DNA of 64,000 bases, from NCBI GenBank assembly GCA_039888615.1, contig JBDQQS010000001.1. One strand, given 5' to 3'. The stretch is from Flavimaribacter sp039888615 (GTDB lineage: Bacteria > Pseudomonadota > Alphaproteobacteria > Rhizobiales > Rhizobiaceae). Shown here piece by piece: positions 35,601-44,226 of the stretch; positions within the stretch are counted from its first letter, which is position 1, and each line of letters begins with the position of its first letter. Below the pieces are notes generated by a model. That model ran no database searches. It was not told the DNA's origin and worked only from the letters and a program-made list of their open reading frames with translations. The position numbers and the translations under genes were made by a program.

Positions 35601-36196
35601 ATCTGGATATACGCGGCGCCGGTAACCTGCTGGGCGAGGAACAATCAGGCCATATCAAGGAGGTTGGTTTCGAGCTCTATCAACACATGCTCGAAGAAGC
35701 CATTGCAGAGTTGAAGGGCGGCGAAGAACTGGTGGATACGGGATGGTCGCCGCAAATTACAGTCGGCACGCCGATCATGATCCCCGAGGACTACGTGCCA
35801 GACCTTACGCTTCGAATGAGTCTCTATCGACGGATAGGGGATTTGAAAGCGCTGGACGAAATAGACGCGTTCGGAGCAGAACTTATCGACAGATTCGGTT
35901 CGCTTCCGGCCGAAGTCGACCACCTTTTGAAGGTCGTCTACATCAAGTCTCTTTGCCGTACGGCCAATGTTGAAAAGCTTGACGCCGGACCTAAGGGAAT
36001 TGTGGTGCAATTCCGAAACGCCGAATTCCCGAACCCGGCTGGTCTCGTCTCCTATATCGCCGCACAGCAGGACAAGGCGCGGCTCAGACCTGACCAGAGC
36101 GTCGTGTTTGCGCGCAACTTGCCGGACGCACAGAAGCGGCTGAACGGAGCGGCCGTACTGATGTCCAAACTGGCGGAAATCGCCGAGGCGGCCTGA
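32687..36196 (+). CDS. mfd: Transcription-repair coupling factor Mfd
   Basis: An 1169-residue protein that displaces RNA polymerase stalled at lesions and recruits UvrA. Domain order: UvrB-like N-terminal part (about 1-400), RNA polymerase-interacting domain around HAEHGIGRFVGL (about 500-570), SF2 translocase with Walker A VCGDVGFGKTEVALRAAFVA and LIIDEEQHFGVKHKER, motif VI QLRGRVGRSKVRAYA, and a C-terminal TRCF domain (about 1000-1150). It overlaps sdhE by four bases. The next gene is convergent, with no gap between stops. Confidence 0.97.
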   Translation: MSMLHSFNPSTIIAIDEPITLANVSDGAVPLVLAETARSGKPVVHVMSDGQHLADLEQMLGFFAPDLPVLTIPAWDCLPYDRVSPSADVSARRLSALCSLIAHAENPHPAIVLISANALIQKLPPRTVLAKLGFRARAGNQVRMDDVVSRLSYNGFERVATVREVGEFAVRGGILDAFVPGNGLPLRLDFFGDTLESIRSFDPDTQRTVSQGRELELNPMSEVVLTDETISRFRKNYLASFGAARRDDALYQAVSEGRRFAGMEHWLPLFYEELETVFDYLPGYTWFADHNAAKAAGQRYDQVEDHYRARREVSDASASTHGTPYNPIEPKTLYLEQGAVESFLSARNAIRLSPFAEESGGRREVVNLDSKPGKRWAKTVEENSTEAERTNVFDQVVKHIADRRSKGGKVLVTAWSDGSLDRLMQVLGEHGLERVRPISSISEMGDLKTGEAAMTVLNLEAGFENGELTVIGEQDILGDRLVRRNRRRKKGADFITEVSGLEAGSIVVHAEHGIGRFVGLRTIEAAGAPHACLELHYADQAKLFLPVENIELLSRYGSDSAEATLDKLGGVAWQMRKAKLKKRLLDMADTLISIAAERHTRHTASLAVPEGLYDEFAARFPYDETDDQQTAIDSVLDDLAAARPMDRLVCGDVGFGKTEVALRAAFVAAMNGVQVAIVVPTTLLARQHYKTFAERLRGFPLRVRQASRLISAGEMSQTKKELADGKADIVIGTHALLGKGIKFANLGLLIIDEEQHFGVKHKERLKELKADVHVLTLSATPIPRTLQLAMTGVRELSLITTPPLDRMAVRTFISPFDPLIIRETLLREHYRGGQSFYVCPRISDLAEIHAFLESDVPEVKVAVAHGQMPPSELDDVMNAFYDGKYDVLLSTTIVESGLDVPTANTLVVHRSDIFGLAQLYQLRGRVGRSKVRAYALMTLPVNRVLTKTADRRLKVLQSLDTLGAGFELASHDLDIRGAGNLLGEEQSGHIKEVGFELYQHMLEEAIAELKGGEELVDTGWSPQITVGTPIMIPEDYVPDLTLRMSLYRRIGDLKALDEIDAFGAELIDRFGSLPAEVDHLLKVVYIKSLCRTANVEKLDAGPKGIVVQFRNAEFPNPAGLVSYIAAQQDKARLRPDQSVVFARNLPDAQKRLNGAAVLMSKLAEIAEAA

Positions 36197-36856
36197 TTAT
36201 TGCGCTTCAGCTTTCTTTGCAGCGACTTCGCGGATCGCGCGGGCCAGCGTCTCTGCTGGTTGCGCGCCCATGACCGCGTATTTGTTGTCGATGATGAAGC
36301 AGGGCACTCCGGTGACGCCGAGTTGTCGCGCTGTGTCGATCTCTTTTTCAACGGCCTCGCAATCGGCGACACCGGATAAAAGAGACTCCGTAATCGACCG
36401 ATCCATCCCGGCTTCCTGGGCGGCGTTGAGCAACACTTCGTTGTCACCGATATTCAATCCCTTTTCGAAATAGGCCTTGAACAGGACTTCCACCAGTTCG
36501 TCCTGGACGCCAGGGGCTTCGGATGCCGCCCACCTTATTATGCGATGTGCGTCAAGAGTGTTGGGCGCCACCGGGATGGCCTCGAAGTCGAAAGCGATTT
36601 CTTCAAGACGCCCTGCTTCCCTGATGGCTTCATAGGCTCGCGATGCTCCCGCAGAGCCGCCAAACTTGTCCTGCAAATACTGTTTCCTGTCCTTGCCTTC
36701 TTTCGGCAGCGTCGGATCGAGCTGATACGGTCGCCACCGCATGTCGACCTCTAGATCTTCAGGCAGCATTCCGATTGCCTCTTCCAGTCGACGTTTGCCG
36801 ATATAGCACCAGGGGCACATCACATCGGACACTATATCGATGTTGACTGAAGTCAT
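36197..36856 (-). CDS. DsbA-family oxidoreductase, FrnE-like
   Basis: A 219-residue thioredoxin-fold protein with the active site CPWC in SDVMCPWCYIGKRRLEEAIG near residue 12 and no signal peptide, the FrnE/2-hydroxychromene-2-carboxylate isomerase type. A cis-Pro loop is seen in LGVTGVPCFIIDNKYAVMGA. ATG 36856 is chosen over an upstream frame because GGAG lies nine bases before it and it begins at the domain. It probably acts as a cytosolic thiol oxidoreductase or polyketide-type isomerase. It lies 19 bases downstream of the peptide-binding protein gene. Confidence 0.85.
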   Translation of the reverse strand: MTSVNIDIVSDVMCPWCYIGKRRLEEAIGMLPEDLEVDMRWRPYQLDPTLPKEGKDRKQYLQDKFGGSAGASRAYEAIREAGRLEEIAFDFEAIPVAPNTLDAHRIIRWAASEAPGVQDELVEVLFKAYFEKGLNIGDNEVLLNAAQEAGMDRSITESLLSGVADCEAVEKEIDTARQLGVTGVPCFIIDNKYAVMGAQPAETLARAIREVAAKKAEAQ

Positions 36857-36875
36857 GACACTATCTCCACGCCGG

Positions 36876-38696
36876 TCAGTTGGCGGTGCTGTCCCACCAC
36901 GTCGGCAACTGATATCCATAAATGGACGTTTCTTCGGGATGATCAAGGCGCGATTGGTAGGCTACACGCTGCCCGGGCAGGTAATACAGCGGCACGACAT
37001 AATGTCCGGAGATCAGAACGCGATCCAATGCCCTTGCCGCCGCAATGAAATCATCCTTTCCTCTTGCAGCGAGTAGTGCGTCAATCATCGCATCGATCGC
37101 CGGGTCGGCAGTTCCCGCGTAATTGAAGCTGCGATCTTCGTCACGGGATTGACTACCCCAGCGCCCGAGCTGTTCAACGCCGGGCGACAGCGATGAGGGA
37201 TAGCTCTTGATGATCACATCATAGTCGAAGCTGTTTGTTCGTTGCTGATACTGGGCGTCGTCCACAGTTCGAATTTGCATGTCAATACCGAGCGCCGAGA
37301 GGCTGCGCTGGTAGGCCAGAGCCAGTTTCTCCTGACCCAGGTTCTGTGTCATGACTTCAAAGGACAGCTGTCTTCCCATCTCGTGTACGAGTTGGCCGTC
37401 GCTGATCGAATACCCGGCTTTCTTTAGCAATTGAAACGCCTGGCGCTGGATCTTTCGGTCTCTTCCGCTGCCGTCTGTCTCGGTCGCTCTGTAGCGTCCC
37501 TCGATTACTTCAGGAGCCACTGCGTCGGAGTAGGGGGCCAGCAATTTCTGTTCCAGATCGCTTGCGGGGACGCCGATGGACGATAGCTCTGATCCCTGAA
37601 AATAACTTTCTGTCCGTTTGTAGGCACCTTCGAACAGTGTCCGGTTGACCCAGTTGAAATCGAACAGCATCGCCAAGGCGTGTCGCAGATCGACGTTCTG
37701 AAATACCGGGTTTCGCGTGTTGAAGACGAACCCATACATGCCGGCTGGCGTCTTTTCCTCGAAGACCTTTTTGACAATTTCACCCTTTTCAACAGCGGGA
37801 AAATCATATGAACGGTCCCAGGCGACCGGATTGCCTTCCATGTAGACGTCGAAAGCGCCTTTCTTGAAAGCTTCGAACTGTGAACTGTCGGACAGAAAGT
37901 ACTCGATGGAAATCTCATCGAAATTGTCGAAACCCCGTTTCACCGGAAGATCACGCGCCCAATAGTCGGGTCTGCGCTCGAAAACAATGCGTTCTCCCGG
38001 GCGTATTTCCTTGATTTTGTATGGACCGGAGGTGACGGGTTCAGCAAAAGTCGTTTGATCGAAGGTCTCGACGTCTGTCGCATGTTCCGGAAGAACGGGC
38101 ATCAGGCCCAGGATGAGGGGAAACTCGAAACCGGCGTTCTCGGTCAATGTAAAACGCACGCTCATTTCGTTGACCTTCTCCATGAGCGTCACGTATTTAA
38201 GCCGGTCTGAATAGGGAGGACGCGCCTTTTTCTCGAACAGTTCGAAGGTGAAAATGATGTCGTCCGCCGTAATCGGCTCGCCATCTGACCATCGTGCTTT
38301 TGGATTGACATTGAACTGTATCCAGGAGTGATTTTCATCGAACTCCACAGATTCCGCAATCAACCCGTACATGGTGAAAGGTTCGTCTTTCGACCGTTGC
38401 ATAAGTGGTTCATATGTCAGATGGCCGAACTGCGGGTCCCACATGCCGCGAGCGGTCGTTCTGACGCCCTTCACGATGAAGGGATTGAGCGTATCAAAGG
38501 TGCCGACGACGCCATAGGCTATCCGCCCGCCCTTGGGTGCGTCGGGATTGGCGTAGGGAAAGTGCGTATAGTCTGCGCTCAGTGCGGGTTCGCCGCGAAT
38601 TGCAATTGCATGCGTTGAATCGTCGCTGAAGGCGGAGGCGCCAAATGTCAGGAGCGCTGTGATTACAGCAACAAACCTCATAAACACTTTACGCAT
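36876..38696 (-). CDS. Extracellular solute-binding protein family 5 (oligopeptide-type), orphan
   Basis: A 606-residue periplasmic binding protein with an N-terminal signal (FVAVITALLTFGASAFS) and the family-5 features: YANPDAPKGGRIAYG near the start, then WSDGEPITADDIIFTFELF and TSGPYKIKEIRPGERIVFERRPDYW. YejA-like proteins of this kind bind peptides, including microcin C-type compounds. No permease or ATPase genes are next to it, so it must share a transporter encoded elsewhere. FrnE follows after 19 bases. The 362 bases upstream (38697-39058) carry the promoter region. Confidence 0.88.
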   Translation of the reverse strand: MRKVFMRFVAVITALLTFGASAFSDDSTHAIAIRGEPALSADYTHFPYANPDAPKGGRIAYGVVGTFDTLNPFIVKGVRTTARGMWDPQFGHLTYEPLMQRSKDEPFTMYGLIAESVEFDENHSWIQFNVNPKARWSDGEPITADDIIFTFELFEKKARPPYSDRLKYVTLMEKVNEMSVRFTLTENAGFEFPLILGLMPVLPEHATDVETFDQTTFAEPVTSGPYKIKEIRPGERIVFERRPDYWARDLPVKRGFDNFDEISIEYFLSDSSQFEAFKKGAFDVYMEGNPVAWDRSYDFPAVEKGEIVKKVFEEKTPAGMYGFVFNTRNPVFQNVDLRHALAMLFDFNWVNRTLFEGAYKRTESYFQGSELSSIGVPASDLEQKLLAPYSDAVAPEVIEGRYRATETDGSGRDRKIQRQAFQLLKKAGYSISDGQLVHEMGRQLSFEVMTQNLGQEKLALAYQRSLSALGIDMQIRTVDDAQYQQRTNSFDYDVIIKSYPSSLSPGVEQLGRWGSQSRDEDRSFNYAGTADPAIDAMIDALLAARGKDDFIAAARALDRVLISGHYVVPLYYLPGQRVAYQSRLDHPEETSIYGYQLPTWWDSTAN

Positions 38697-39058
38697 AGCG
38701 CCTTATCTCCCTGATTCTGTTCGGGGCAGTATGGCAGCAAGCCAAATTGTGATTCAATTACCCCGACAAAATAGAGTTTATGCCTCAAATGAAGCCTAAT
38801 TTTGTATTCAACCATGAAGACGGGGTGACAGGAGCGGCGTTTATGCTTAGACAACATCGAACTATGAAAGATCGCGAAGCGCGACTTGTTCGTCATTGCG
38901 CTTCGCCAGGGAGGAAAGAACGAACGCTACAATCCAGGTTCTGCCAGAACCGCCGGCGGGGCGATTGAACGGTGATCCAGCAGAATCGGCAATGAACGTC
39001 AAAAATTCATCACAATAATAACAATGGTGATCCGGAAATCTCAGGAGATTCGATTTCG
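38697..39058. other. Divergent intergenic region with perfect hairpin
   Basis: No convincing gene: a 62-codon frame at 38780-38968 has no ribosome-binding site or recognisable content. A perfect nine-base inverted repeat GCGAAGCGC/GCGCTTCGC lies at 38874-38882 and 38898-38906 with a 15-base loop and no T-run. The region must hold the promoters of the peptide-binding protein (left) and of the IalB gene (right); AGGAG stands ten bases before the IalB start. Confidence 0.45.
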
Positions 39059-39682
39059 ATGACTTTCAAAACCTCGACCGTCTTCAAGGCAGCTCTTGCA
39101 GCTATCTTTGCAGGCACTGCATCGCTGACCGGTGTGGCAGCCTCCAATGCCCAAGCGCCCGGACAGGGTTGGTACAAGGTATGCACCAAGCAGGAAGACA
39201 ATGACGTCTGCGTCGTGCAATATATCATTCAGGCTCAGACCGGACAGCTTGTAACAGCTGTTGGTCTCGTGACGGTTGAAGGCAAGGTCAACCGCAGGGC
39301 AATGCAGGTGACCGTGCCTCCGGCGCGCCTTATTCCGCCAGGCATCCAGTTGCAGATCGACGGTGGTGAAGCGCAGCGTTTACCCTATACGATCTGCATG
39401 CCGGACAAATGCGTGGCAGAAGTGCAACTGACAGACGGCATCATCAGTTCGATGAAACGTGGTGGTGAAGCGGTATTCACTTCCATCAACTATCAGCGCG
39501 CGCCAAATCCGATCAAGATTTCACTCTCGGGTTTCACGGCGGCCTTCGACGGACCTCCGGTCGAGCAGTCTGACCTGCAGGCTTCACAGCAGAAACTGCA
39601 GGAAGAAATGCAAAAGAAGATTCAGGCGGAACGGATGAAGCTTGAGGAAGCTCAAAAGAAAGCCATCGAAGAAAGCAATTGA
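39059..39682 (+). CDS. Invasion-associated locus B (IalB) family protein
   Basis: A 207-residue secreted protein. Signal peptide at 1-31 (AALAAIFAGTASLTGVAASNAQA); then the IalB domain: WYKVCTKQEDNDVCVVQYII, RLIPPGIQLQIDGGEAQRLPY and the cysteine pair in CMPDKCVAEVQL. The last 45 residues (SQQKLQEEMQKKIQAERMKLEEAQ region) form a charged helical tail that may be a coiled coil. IalB was named for erythrocyte invasion in Bartonella but is common in free-living Rhizobiales, where it is an envelope protein of unclear function. A strong terminator follows. Confidence 0.92.
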   Translation: MTFKTSTVFKAALAAIFAGTASLTGVAASNAQAPGQGWYKVCTKQEDNDVCVVQYIIQAQTGQLVTAVGLVTVEGKVNRRAMQVTVPPARLIPPGIQLQIDGGEAQRLPYTICMPDKCVAEVQLTDGIISSMKRGGEAVFTSINYQRAPNPIKISLSGFTAAFDGPPVEQSDLQASQQKLQEEMQKKIQAERMKLEEAQKKAIEESN

Positions 39683-39706
39683 TTGTTGCGATCTCTTGCG
39701 GAATGC

Positions 39707-39738
39707 AAAGGGGGAGCCGGTTCGGCTCCCCCTTTTTG
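39707..39738 (+). terminator. Rho-independent terminator of the IalB gene
   Basis: Thirteen-base perfect arms (39707-39719 and 39723-39735), short loop and a T-run directly after the stem, 25 bases downstream of the stop. The A-run on the left also makes it usable for the opposing hspQ transcript. Confidence 0.9.
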
Positions 39739-39757
39739 TTTCAGACAATGGCAGGAC

Positions 39758-40090
39758 CTAGTGGCCTATCGGACCCCTAAGGCGATAAATTCCATCGTCG
39801 CAGCCCTCGAAAATTTCCGGAATCTGAGGATGCTGAACCGGCTGTCCGCTATCGTCGGGAATGAGGTTCTGTTCAGAAACATAGGCGATGTAATCGGTAT
39901 CGTCGTTTTCTGCAAACAGATGATAGAAGGGCTGGTCTTTGCGGGGGCGTACTTCTTCCGGAATGGATTCATACCACTCTTCAGTATTATTGAAGGTTGG
40001 GTCCACATCGAATATGACGCCCCGGAACGGGTAAATACGATGTCTTACCGTCTGGCCAATCTGAAACTTTGCTGTTTCGGCTTTGAACAT
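39758..40090 (-). CDS. hspQ: Heat shock protein HspQ
   Basis: A 110-residue protein of the YccV/HspQ family, which binds hemimethylated oriC DNA and modulates Lon protease in enterics. The N-terminus FQIGQTVRHRIYPFRGVIFDVDPTF and the following QPFYHLFAENDD are characteristic. AGGAG stands ten bases before ATG 40090. It is convergent with IalB and shares its terminator. Upstream, in 40091-40213, the palindrome-like AATGATAATCAT could be an operator; no typical sigma-32 promoter was recognised. Confidence 0.92.
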   Translation of the reverse strand: MFKAETAKFQIGQTVRHRIYPFRGVIFDVDPTFNNTEEWYESIPEEVRPRKDQPFYHLFAENDDTDYIAYVSEQNLIPDDSGQPVQHPQIPEIFEGCDDGIYRLRGPIGH

Positions 40091-40213
40091 AACTTCGTCT
40101 CCTGATTGGGAAATTGCTGCAATGCGGTCAGAAAATCAATGATAATCATAGAAAAAATTAATCATTCACATACCGCGTTGAAATATACGCAAAGCCGCCT
40201 GGTCTAGGGTCAG

Positions 40214-41182
40214 ATGGCGCACATTGCCGGTCTTATATTGCCGCTATTCGGTTTGATCGGCCTGGGATATCTCGGGGCCCGGGTCAATCGTCATCCACTC
40301 GAAGGTCTGAGTTGGCTCAACATATTTGTGCTCTACTTCGCACTCCCGGCGATGTTCATCCGTCTGTTGTCTGCCACGCCCATAGACCAGCTTGCGCAGA
40401 TCGATTTCGCGCTCGTCTGCCTGCTCGCAACCTATCTTATTTTCGTCCTCGTGTTCGGCCTGGCCTTCTTCCTGCGTGGCGCCACGCTTGCCGAATGCAC
40501 GATCCAGGGGCTTGCCGGTTGTTATGGAAACATCGGCTACATGGGACCTGCATTAGCTCTACTTGCTTTTGGCGACGCGGCTGGCGCTCCGTTGGCGCTG
40601 ATCCTGGTTTTCGACAATACGGCGCATTTTTGCGTTGCGCCTGCGCTAATGGCCCTTTCAGGCAGCGAGAAACGAGGATTTCTGGCAATTACGCGTTCCA
40701 TAGCCGTTCGTATCGCCAGCCACCCGATTATCCTGTCAATAATCGCCGGGATTATCATCGCGTGGATGGCCCCGCCAATCCCCGAAGCGGTGGTCAGGTT
40801 GATCGATTATCTGGCGCAAGCCGCCGCGCCCTGCGCATTGTTCGCCATGGGCGTCACACTAGCTCTCAGACCACTCAAACGTCGCCCCGTGGAACTGACC
40901 TATATCGTGCCTGCAAAACTCATCCTGCACCCAATAATCACTTATGTAGTGCTATCGCTCGCAGGTAATTATGATGATGTCTGGATATTCACGGCAGTGC
41001 TTCTAGCAGCCCTGCCTACCGCAACAAATGTCTTTGTGATCGCCCAGCAGTACAATTTGTGGATGGAGCGCGCCTCTGCCACCATAATGATCACGACAAC
41101 ACTTTCGGTTCTGTCGGTTTCCACCCTGTTGCTAGGTATGAAGGCGGGATGGTTCCCTGCGGACTTTTACCTGAACCCTTGA
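40214..41182 (+). CDS. AEC-family (auxin efflux carrier) transporter
   Basis: A 322-residue protein with about ten TM segments in two inverted halves. The AEC signature is visible: NIFVLYFALPAMFIRLL in the first half, CYGNIGYMGPALAL with the conserved N-x-G-x-M-G, and AQAAAPCALFAMGVTLA in the second half. Bacterial members export malonate, malate or other organic acids or unknown compounds. It stands alone, convergent with the ubiquinone hydroxylase. Confidence 0.88.
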   Translation: MAHIAGLILPLFGLIGLGYLGARVNRHPLEGLSWLNIFVLYFALPAMFIRLLSATPIDQLAQIDFALVCLLATYLIFVLVFGLAFFLRGATLAECTIQGLAGCYGNIGYMGPALALLAFGDAAGAPLALILVFDNTAHFCVAPALMALSGSEKRGFLAITRSIAVRIASHPIILSIIAGIIIAWMAPPIPEAVVRLIDYLAQAAAPCALFAMGVTLALRPLKRRPVELTYIVPAKLILHPIITYVVLSLAGNYDDVWIFTAVLLAALPTATNVFVIAQQYNLWMERASATIMITTTLSVLSVSTLLLGMKAGWFPADFYLNP

Positions 41183-41184
41183 TG

Positions 41185-42366
41185 TCAGTTCGCCACACCA
41201 GGTAGCAGCGACCGGGCAGGGCCCATGCCTTCACGCATTGCGAATGCTCTCAGCGGCGGGATATGGGCCAATGCCGTCATTCCGGCATATCGGGCCATCT
41301 GCACTGGCAAAAAACCGTTGAGGAGCGATCGATTCAAGATATCGACGCCATAGGTGCGGCTTCCAACGTCCGACCGCCTCCCGCGATCGAATGCGTCTCC
41401 GATCGTGGCTTCGCCGCCAGTCTCAATTTGGCGAAGCAGATCCATAAAAACACTGACGTCACGCAGTCCGAGATTGAAACCCTGTGCTCCGATCGGTGGA
41501 AATACATGACCGGCTTCCCCCAAAAGCACACTTCGTCCTTTACCAAGTTGAGTGGCGATCAGTCCCGAAAACGGAAAAAAGCCGCGCGCGGATGCGATTT
41601 TAACCTTTCCGAGCATCGAATGCATACGTTTTTCTACCTGTTGACCAAGATCGTCGTCTGTATTCTGTCTCCTATCAACCGCATCCAGCGGGTTCATGGC
41701 CCATACCAGGCTGGAGCGATTGCGCCCCAGAGGCACCTGAGTAAAAGGTCCGGCCGGGGTGTGAAACTCATTTGAAGTATCGTCATGATCGTATTCATGA
41801 TCGAAATTCAGGACGATGGCCGTTTGTGGGTAGGACCATGACCGTGTAGATATGCCAGCAGAGCGCCGCACAAGGGAGTTGCGTCCGTCCGAGCCGGCGA
41901 GAATACGTCCCTCCAGCTGCGCACCATCCTCCAAGACAATTCTTACTCCGTCTTCCTCGTGAGTGATCTTCTCCGCAGCAACCTTAAAAACCGTGACGCG
42001 CTCTACATCATGCAAAGCATGCATCAATATCTTCTGCAGTTCAGCATTCAAAATATTGTAGCCAAACGCCTCTTGAGAGATCTCCTGAGCCCTGAAGGTC
42101 AAAGGCGGAGACCGAAAGAGTCGCCCCGTGTCGTCGACTATGCGCATTGTTTTCAGAGGCGCAGCCTGTTCCAGAAACGCAGAATCAACACCGAGTTGCT
42201 TGAGAAAGCGAACCGACGGCATCATCAAAGCAGTGGTGCGCCCGTCCGGGGTGGGATTTTGTGGCGCAATAAGCGCTACATTCTTTGCTGAATGGCAAGC
42301 CGCCAGCGCAGCAGCGGCGCCCGCAAGACCACCTCCGCAGACGATTACGTCGAACTGTGGAGTCAT
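41185..42366 (-). CDS. UbiH/UbiF/Coq6-family FAD monooxygenase
   Basis: A 393-residue class A flavin hydroxylase of ubiquinone synthesis. The GxGxxG nucleotide motif is VIVCGGGLAGAAAALAA at residues 7-23; the DG motif is LAGSDGRNSLVRRSAGI; the GD-type motif GEAGHVFPPIGAQGFNLGLRDV is present with the usual Asp replaced by Glu-Ala-Gly. Rhizobia often have one or two such hydroxylases with broad position specificity (UbiL/UbiM), so I leave the symbol open. It is divergent from the BMP transporter operon; the 285-base gap has no other gene. Confidence 0.85.
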   Translation of the reverse strand: MTPQFDVIVCGGGLAGAAAALAACHSAKNVALIAPQNPTPDGRTTALMMPSVRFLKQLGVDSAFLEQAAPLKTMRIVDDTGRLFRSPPLTFRAQEISQEAFGYNILNAELQKILMHALHDVERVTVFKVAAEKITHEEDGVRIVLEDGAQLEGRILAGSDGRNSLVRRSAGISTRSWSYPQTAIVLNFDHEYDHDDTSNEFHTPAGPFTQVPLGRNRSSLVWAMNPLDAVDRRQNTDDDLGQQVEKRMHSMLGKVKIASARGFFPFSGLIATQLGKGRSVLLGEAGHVFPPIGAQGFNLGLRDVSVFMDLLRQIETGGEATIGDAFDRGRRSDVGSRTYGVDILNRSLLNGFLPVQMARYAGMTALAHIPPLRAFAMREGMGPARSLLPGVAN

Positions 42367-42651
42367 GTTCTGGTCGCCTCCGTATTTCTCATATGGTCAG
42401 GAATTAGCGCTGGAAGCACGTCCTGTCCACAACTCCCGAACCATTGCGTCAATCTGCTGCGACGCAGCAAAATCATGTGGAACCGGGGTCATATCAATAC
42501 AATACTTGATGACAGTTACCCGTCCTTTTGCAATTATGTGTCAAATTCTTGAAGCAGTTTTCATTTCGAGAGCATTTCAAGATCACGTGGGCTGTGACTA
42601 GAATGCTCTGGGTAACCAGGAAATTAACAGCTTCACTCGGGGAGAGTGTAT

Positions 42652-44226
42652 TTGGTCGAGGCGAGACAGGATGGGGACGACTGCCTGCTTGAAGTTCGGG
42701 ATCTGACAAAGATCTTCGGAGAATTCCGCGCCAATGACGGAATCGATCTTAAAATCAATTCCAGTGAAGTCCATGCTTTGTTGGGTGAAAACGGAGCAGG
42801 GAAATCGACACTCGTAAAAATGCTGTTCGGATCTCTCGAACCGTCTGGCGGGCAGATATACTGGAAGGGCGATCCGGTGGAAATCCGCAGTCCGGGTCAG
42901 GCGCGGGCGCTAGGCATCGGCATGGTCTTCCAGCATTTTTCGCTGTTTGAGGCTCTGACCGTCGCAGAAAACATCGCCCTCTCGATGGATAACGACGTAC
43001 CGATCGAAAAGCTAGCCGATCAGGCTGAAAAACTCTCACGCGAATATGGCCTTCCGCTTGATCCAAACGCCCATGTCGCCGATCTTTCGGTGGGCGAGCG
43101 GCAACGCATCGAAATTGTCCGAACTCTGCTCCAGAATCCCGAACTCATTATCCTCGACGAGCCGACTTCTGTCCTGACGCCGCAGGAAGCGGACAAGCTT
43201 TTCGAGACGCTTGAAAAAATCCGTTCCGAGGGCCGTTCGGTGCTGTATATCAGCCACCGGCTGGAAGAAGTGAAACGCCTTTGCGACCGCGCGACAGTCT
43301 TGCGACACGGAAAGGTTACAGGCGCCTGCGATCCTGGCCAGGAAACTGCGGCCTCACTGGCCCGCATGATGGTTGGTTCGGAGGTCAAGGCTGTCACCCA
43401 ACACGCCGGTTCGGCGGGTGACGAGGTATTGCTCCAGACAAACGGGCTTTCTGCGCCAGCGCGGACGCCGTTCGCAGTAGCCCTGAAGAACATCAATCTG
43501 TCTGTCAATCGTGGCGAGATTATCGGAATCGCTGGTGTTGCAGGCAATGGCCAGAGCGAATTGTTCGAAATGCTTTCCGGCGAATTCCTTGCCCACGACG
43601 CCAACGCGATCGCAATTGGCGGAAAGCCGGTAGGAAAACTCGACATTTCAGGTCGGCGCCTCCTCGGAGCGGCCTTCGTTCCGGAAGAGCGGCACGGGCA
43701 TGCCGCCGTTTCCCAGATGTCTCTATCGGACAACATGATCCTTGCGCGGCACCGCTCAGACGCGAAGGTGTTTCTGGAGGGAGGACCGCTGAAAATCATC
43801 AATCGCGGCGCGGTTAAAACGGCGGCTCAACGTATCGTTGAAGATATGGATGTCCGGAAATCAGGCGAAGATCCTCAAGCCTCCTCGCTGTCCGGGGGCA
43901 ATCTCCAGAAATACATAGTCGGACGGGAACTCGACCGGCAACCCTCGGTCATGATCGTCAATCAGCCGACTTGGGGCGTGGACGCCGGAGCTGCAAGCCG
44001 GATCCGGCAGGCGCTGATCGACCTTGCCGAAAACGGCTCGGCAGTCGTTATTATCAGTCAGGATCTCGACGAGATATTCGAAGTGGCGACCAAAATCGCA
44101 GTCATCAACGAAGGTACGCTTACAGAGGCTGAACCGGCCGCTGACATGACGCTTGAGAGGATCGGGCTACTGATGGGTGGTGTCCACGGAGAGGACCACG
44201 GGTCGGAGGCGTCTCATGCGCATTGA
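42652..44226 (+). CDS. BMP-type ABC transporter, dual ATP-binding subunit
   Basis: A 524-residue ATPase with two nucleotide-binding domains, as in sugar and nucleoside importers. Domain 1 is intact: GENGAGKSTLVKML, signature LSVGERQRIEIV, Walker B LIILDEPTSVL. Domain 2 is degenerate in Walker A (GVAGNGQSELFEML) and has Asn in Walker B (VMIVNQPTWGVD), with signature LSGGNLQKYIVG. This is normal in the YufO/NupO family, where only one site hydrolyses ATP. TTG 42652 has GGGGAG at a good distance; GTG 42646 lies too near the site. It is first of four genes and its end overlaps the permease gene by 11 bases. Confidence 0.92.
   Translation: MVEARQDGDDCLLEVRDLTKIFGEFRANDGIDLKINSSEVHALLGENGAGKSTLVKMLFGSLEPSGGQIYWKGDPVEIRSPGQARALGIGMVFQHFSLFEALTVAENIALSMDNDVPIEKLADQAEKLSREYGLPLDPNAHVADLSVGERQRIEIVRTLLQNPELIILDEPTSVLTPQEADKLFETLEKIRSEGRSVLYISHRLEEVKRLCDRATVLRHGKVTGACDPGQETAASLARMMVGSEVKAVTQHAGSAGDEVLLQTNGLSAPARTPFAVALKNINLSVNRGEIIGIAGVAGNGQSELFEMLSGEFLAHDANAIAIGGKPVGKLDISGRRLLGAAFVPEERHGHAAVSQMSLSDNMILARHRSDAKVFLEGGPLKIINRGAVKTAAQRIVEDMDVRKSGEDPQASSLSGGNLQKYIVGRELDRQPSVMIVNQPTWGVDAGAASRIRQALIDLAENGSAVVIISQDLDEIFEVATKIAVINEGTLTEAEPAADMTLERIGLLMGGVHGEDHGSEASHAH

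Noticed and set aside
38780..38968. 62-codon frame in the IalB upstream region
   Set aside because: No ribosome-binding site and random composition; better explained as regulatory DNA.
42652..44226. Walker B Asn in the second ATPase domain as a loss-of-function change
   Set aside because: One degenerate site is normal in the dual ATPases of BMP and sugar importers.
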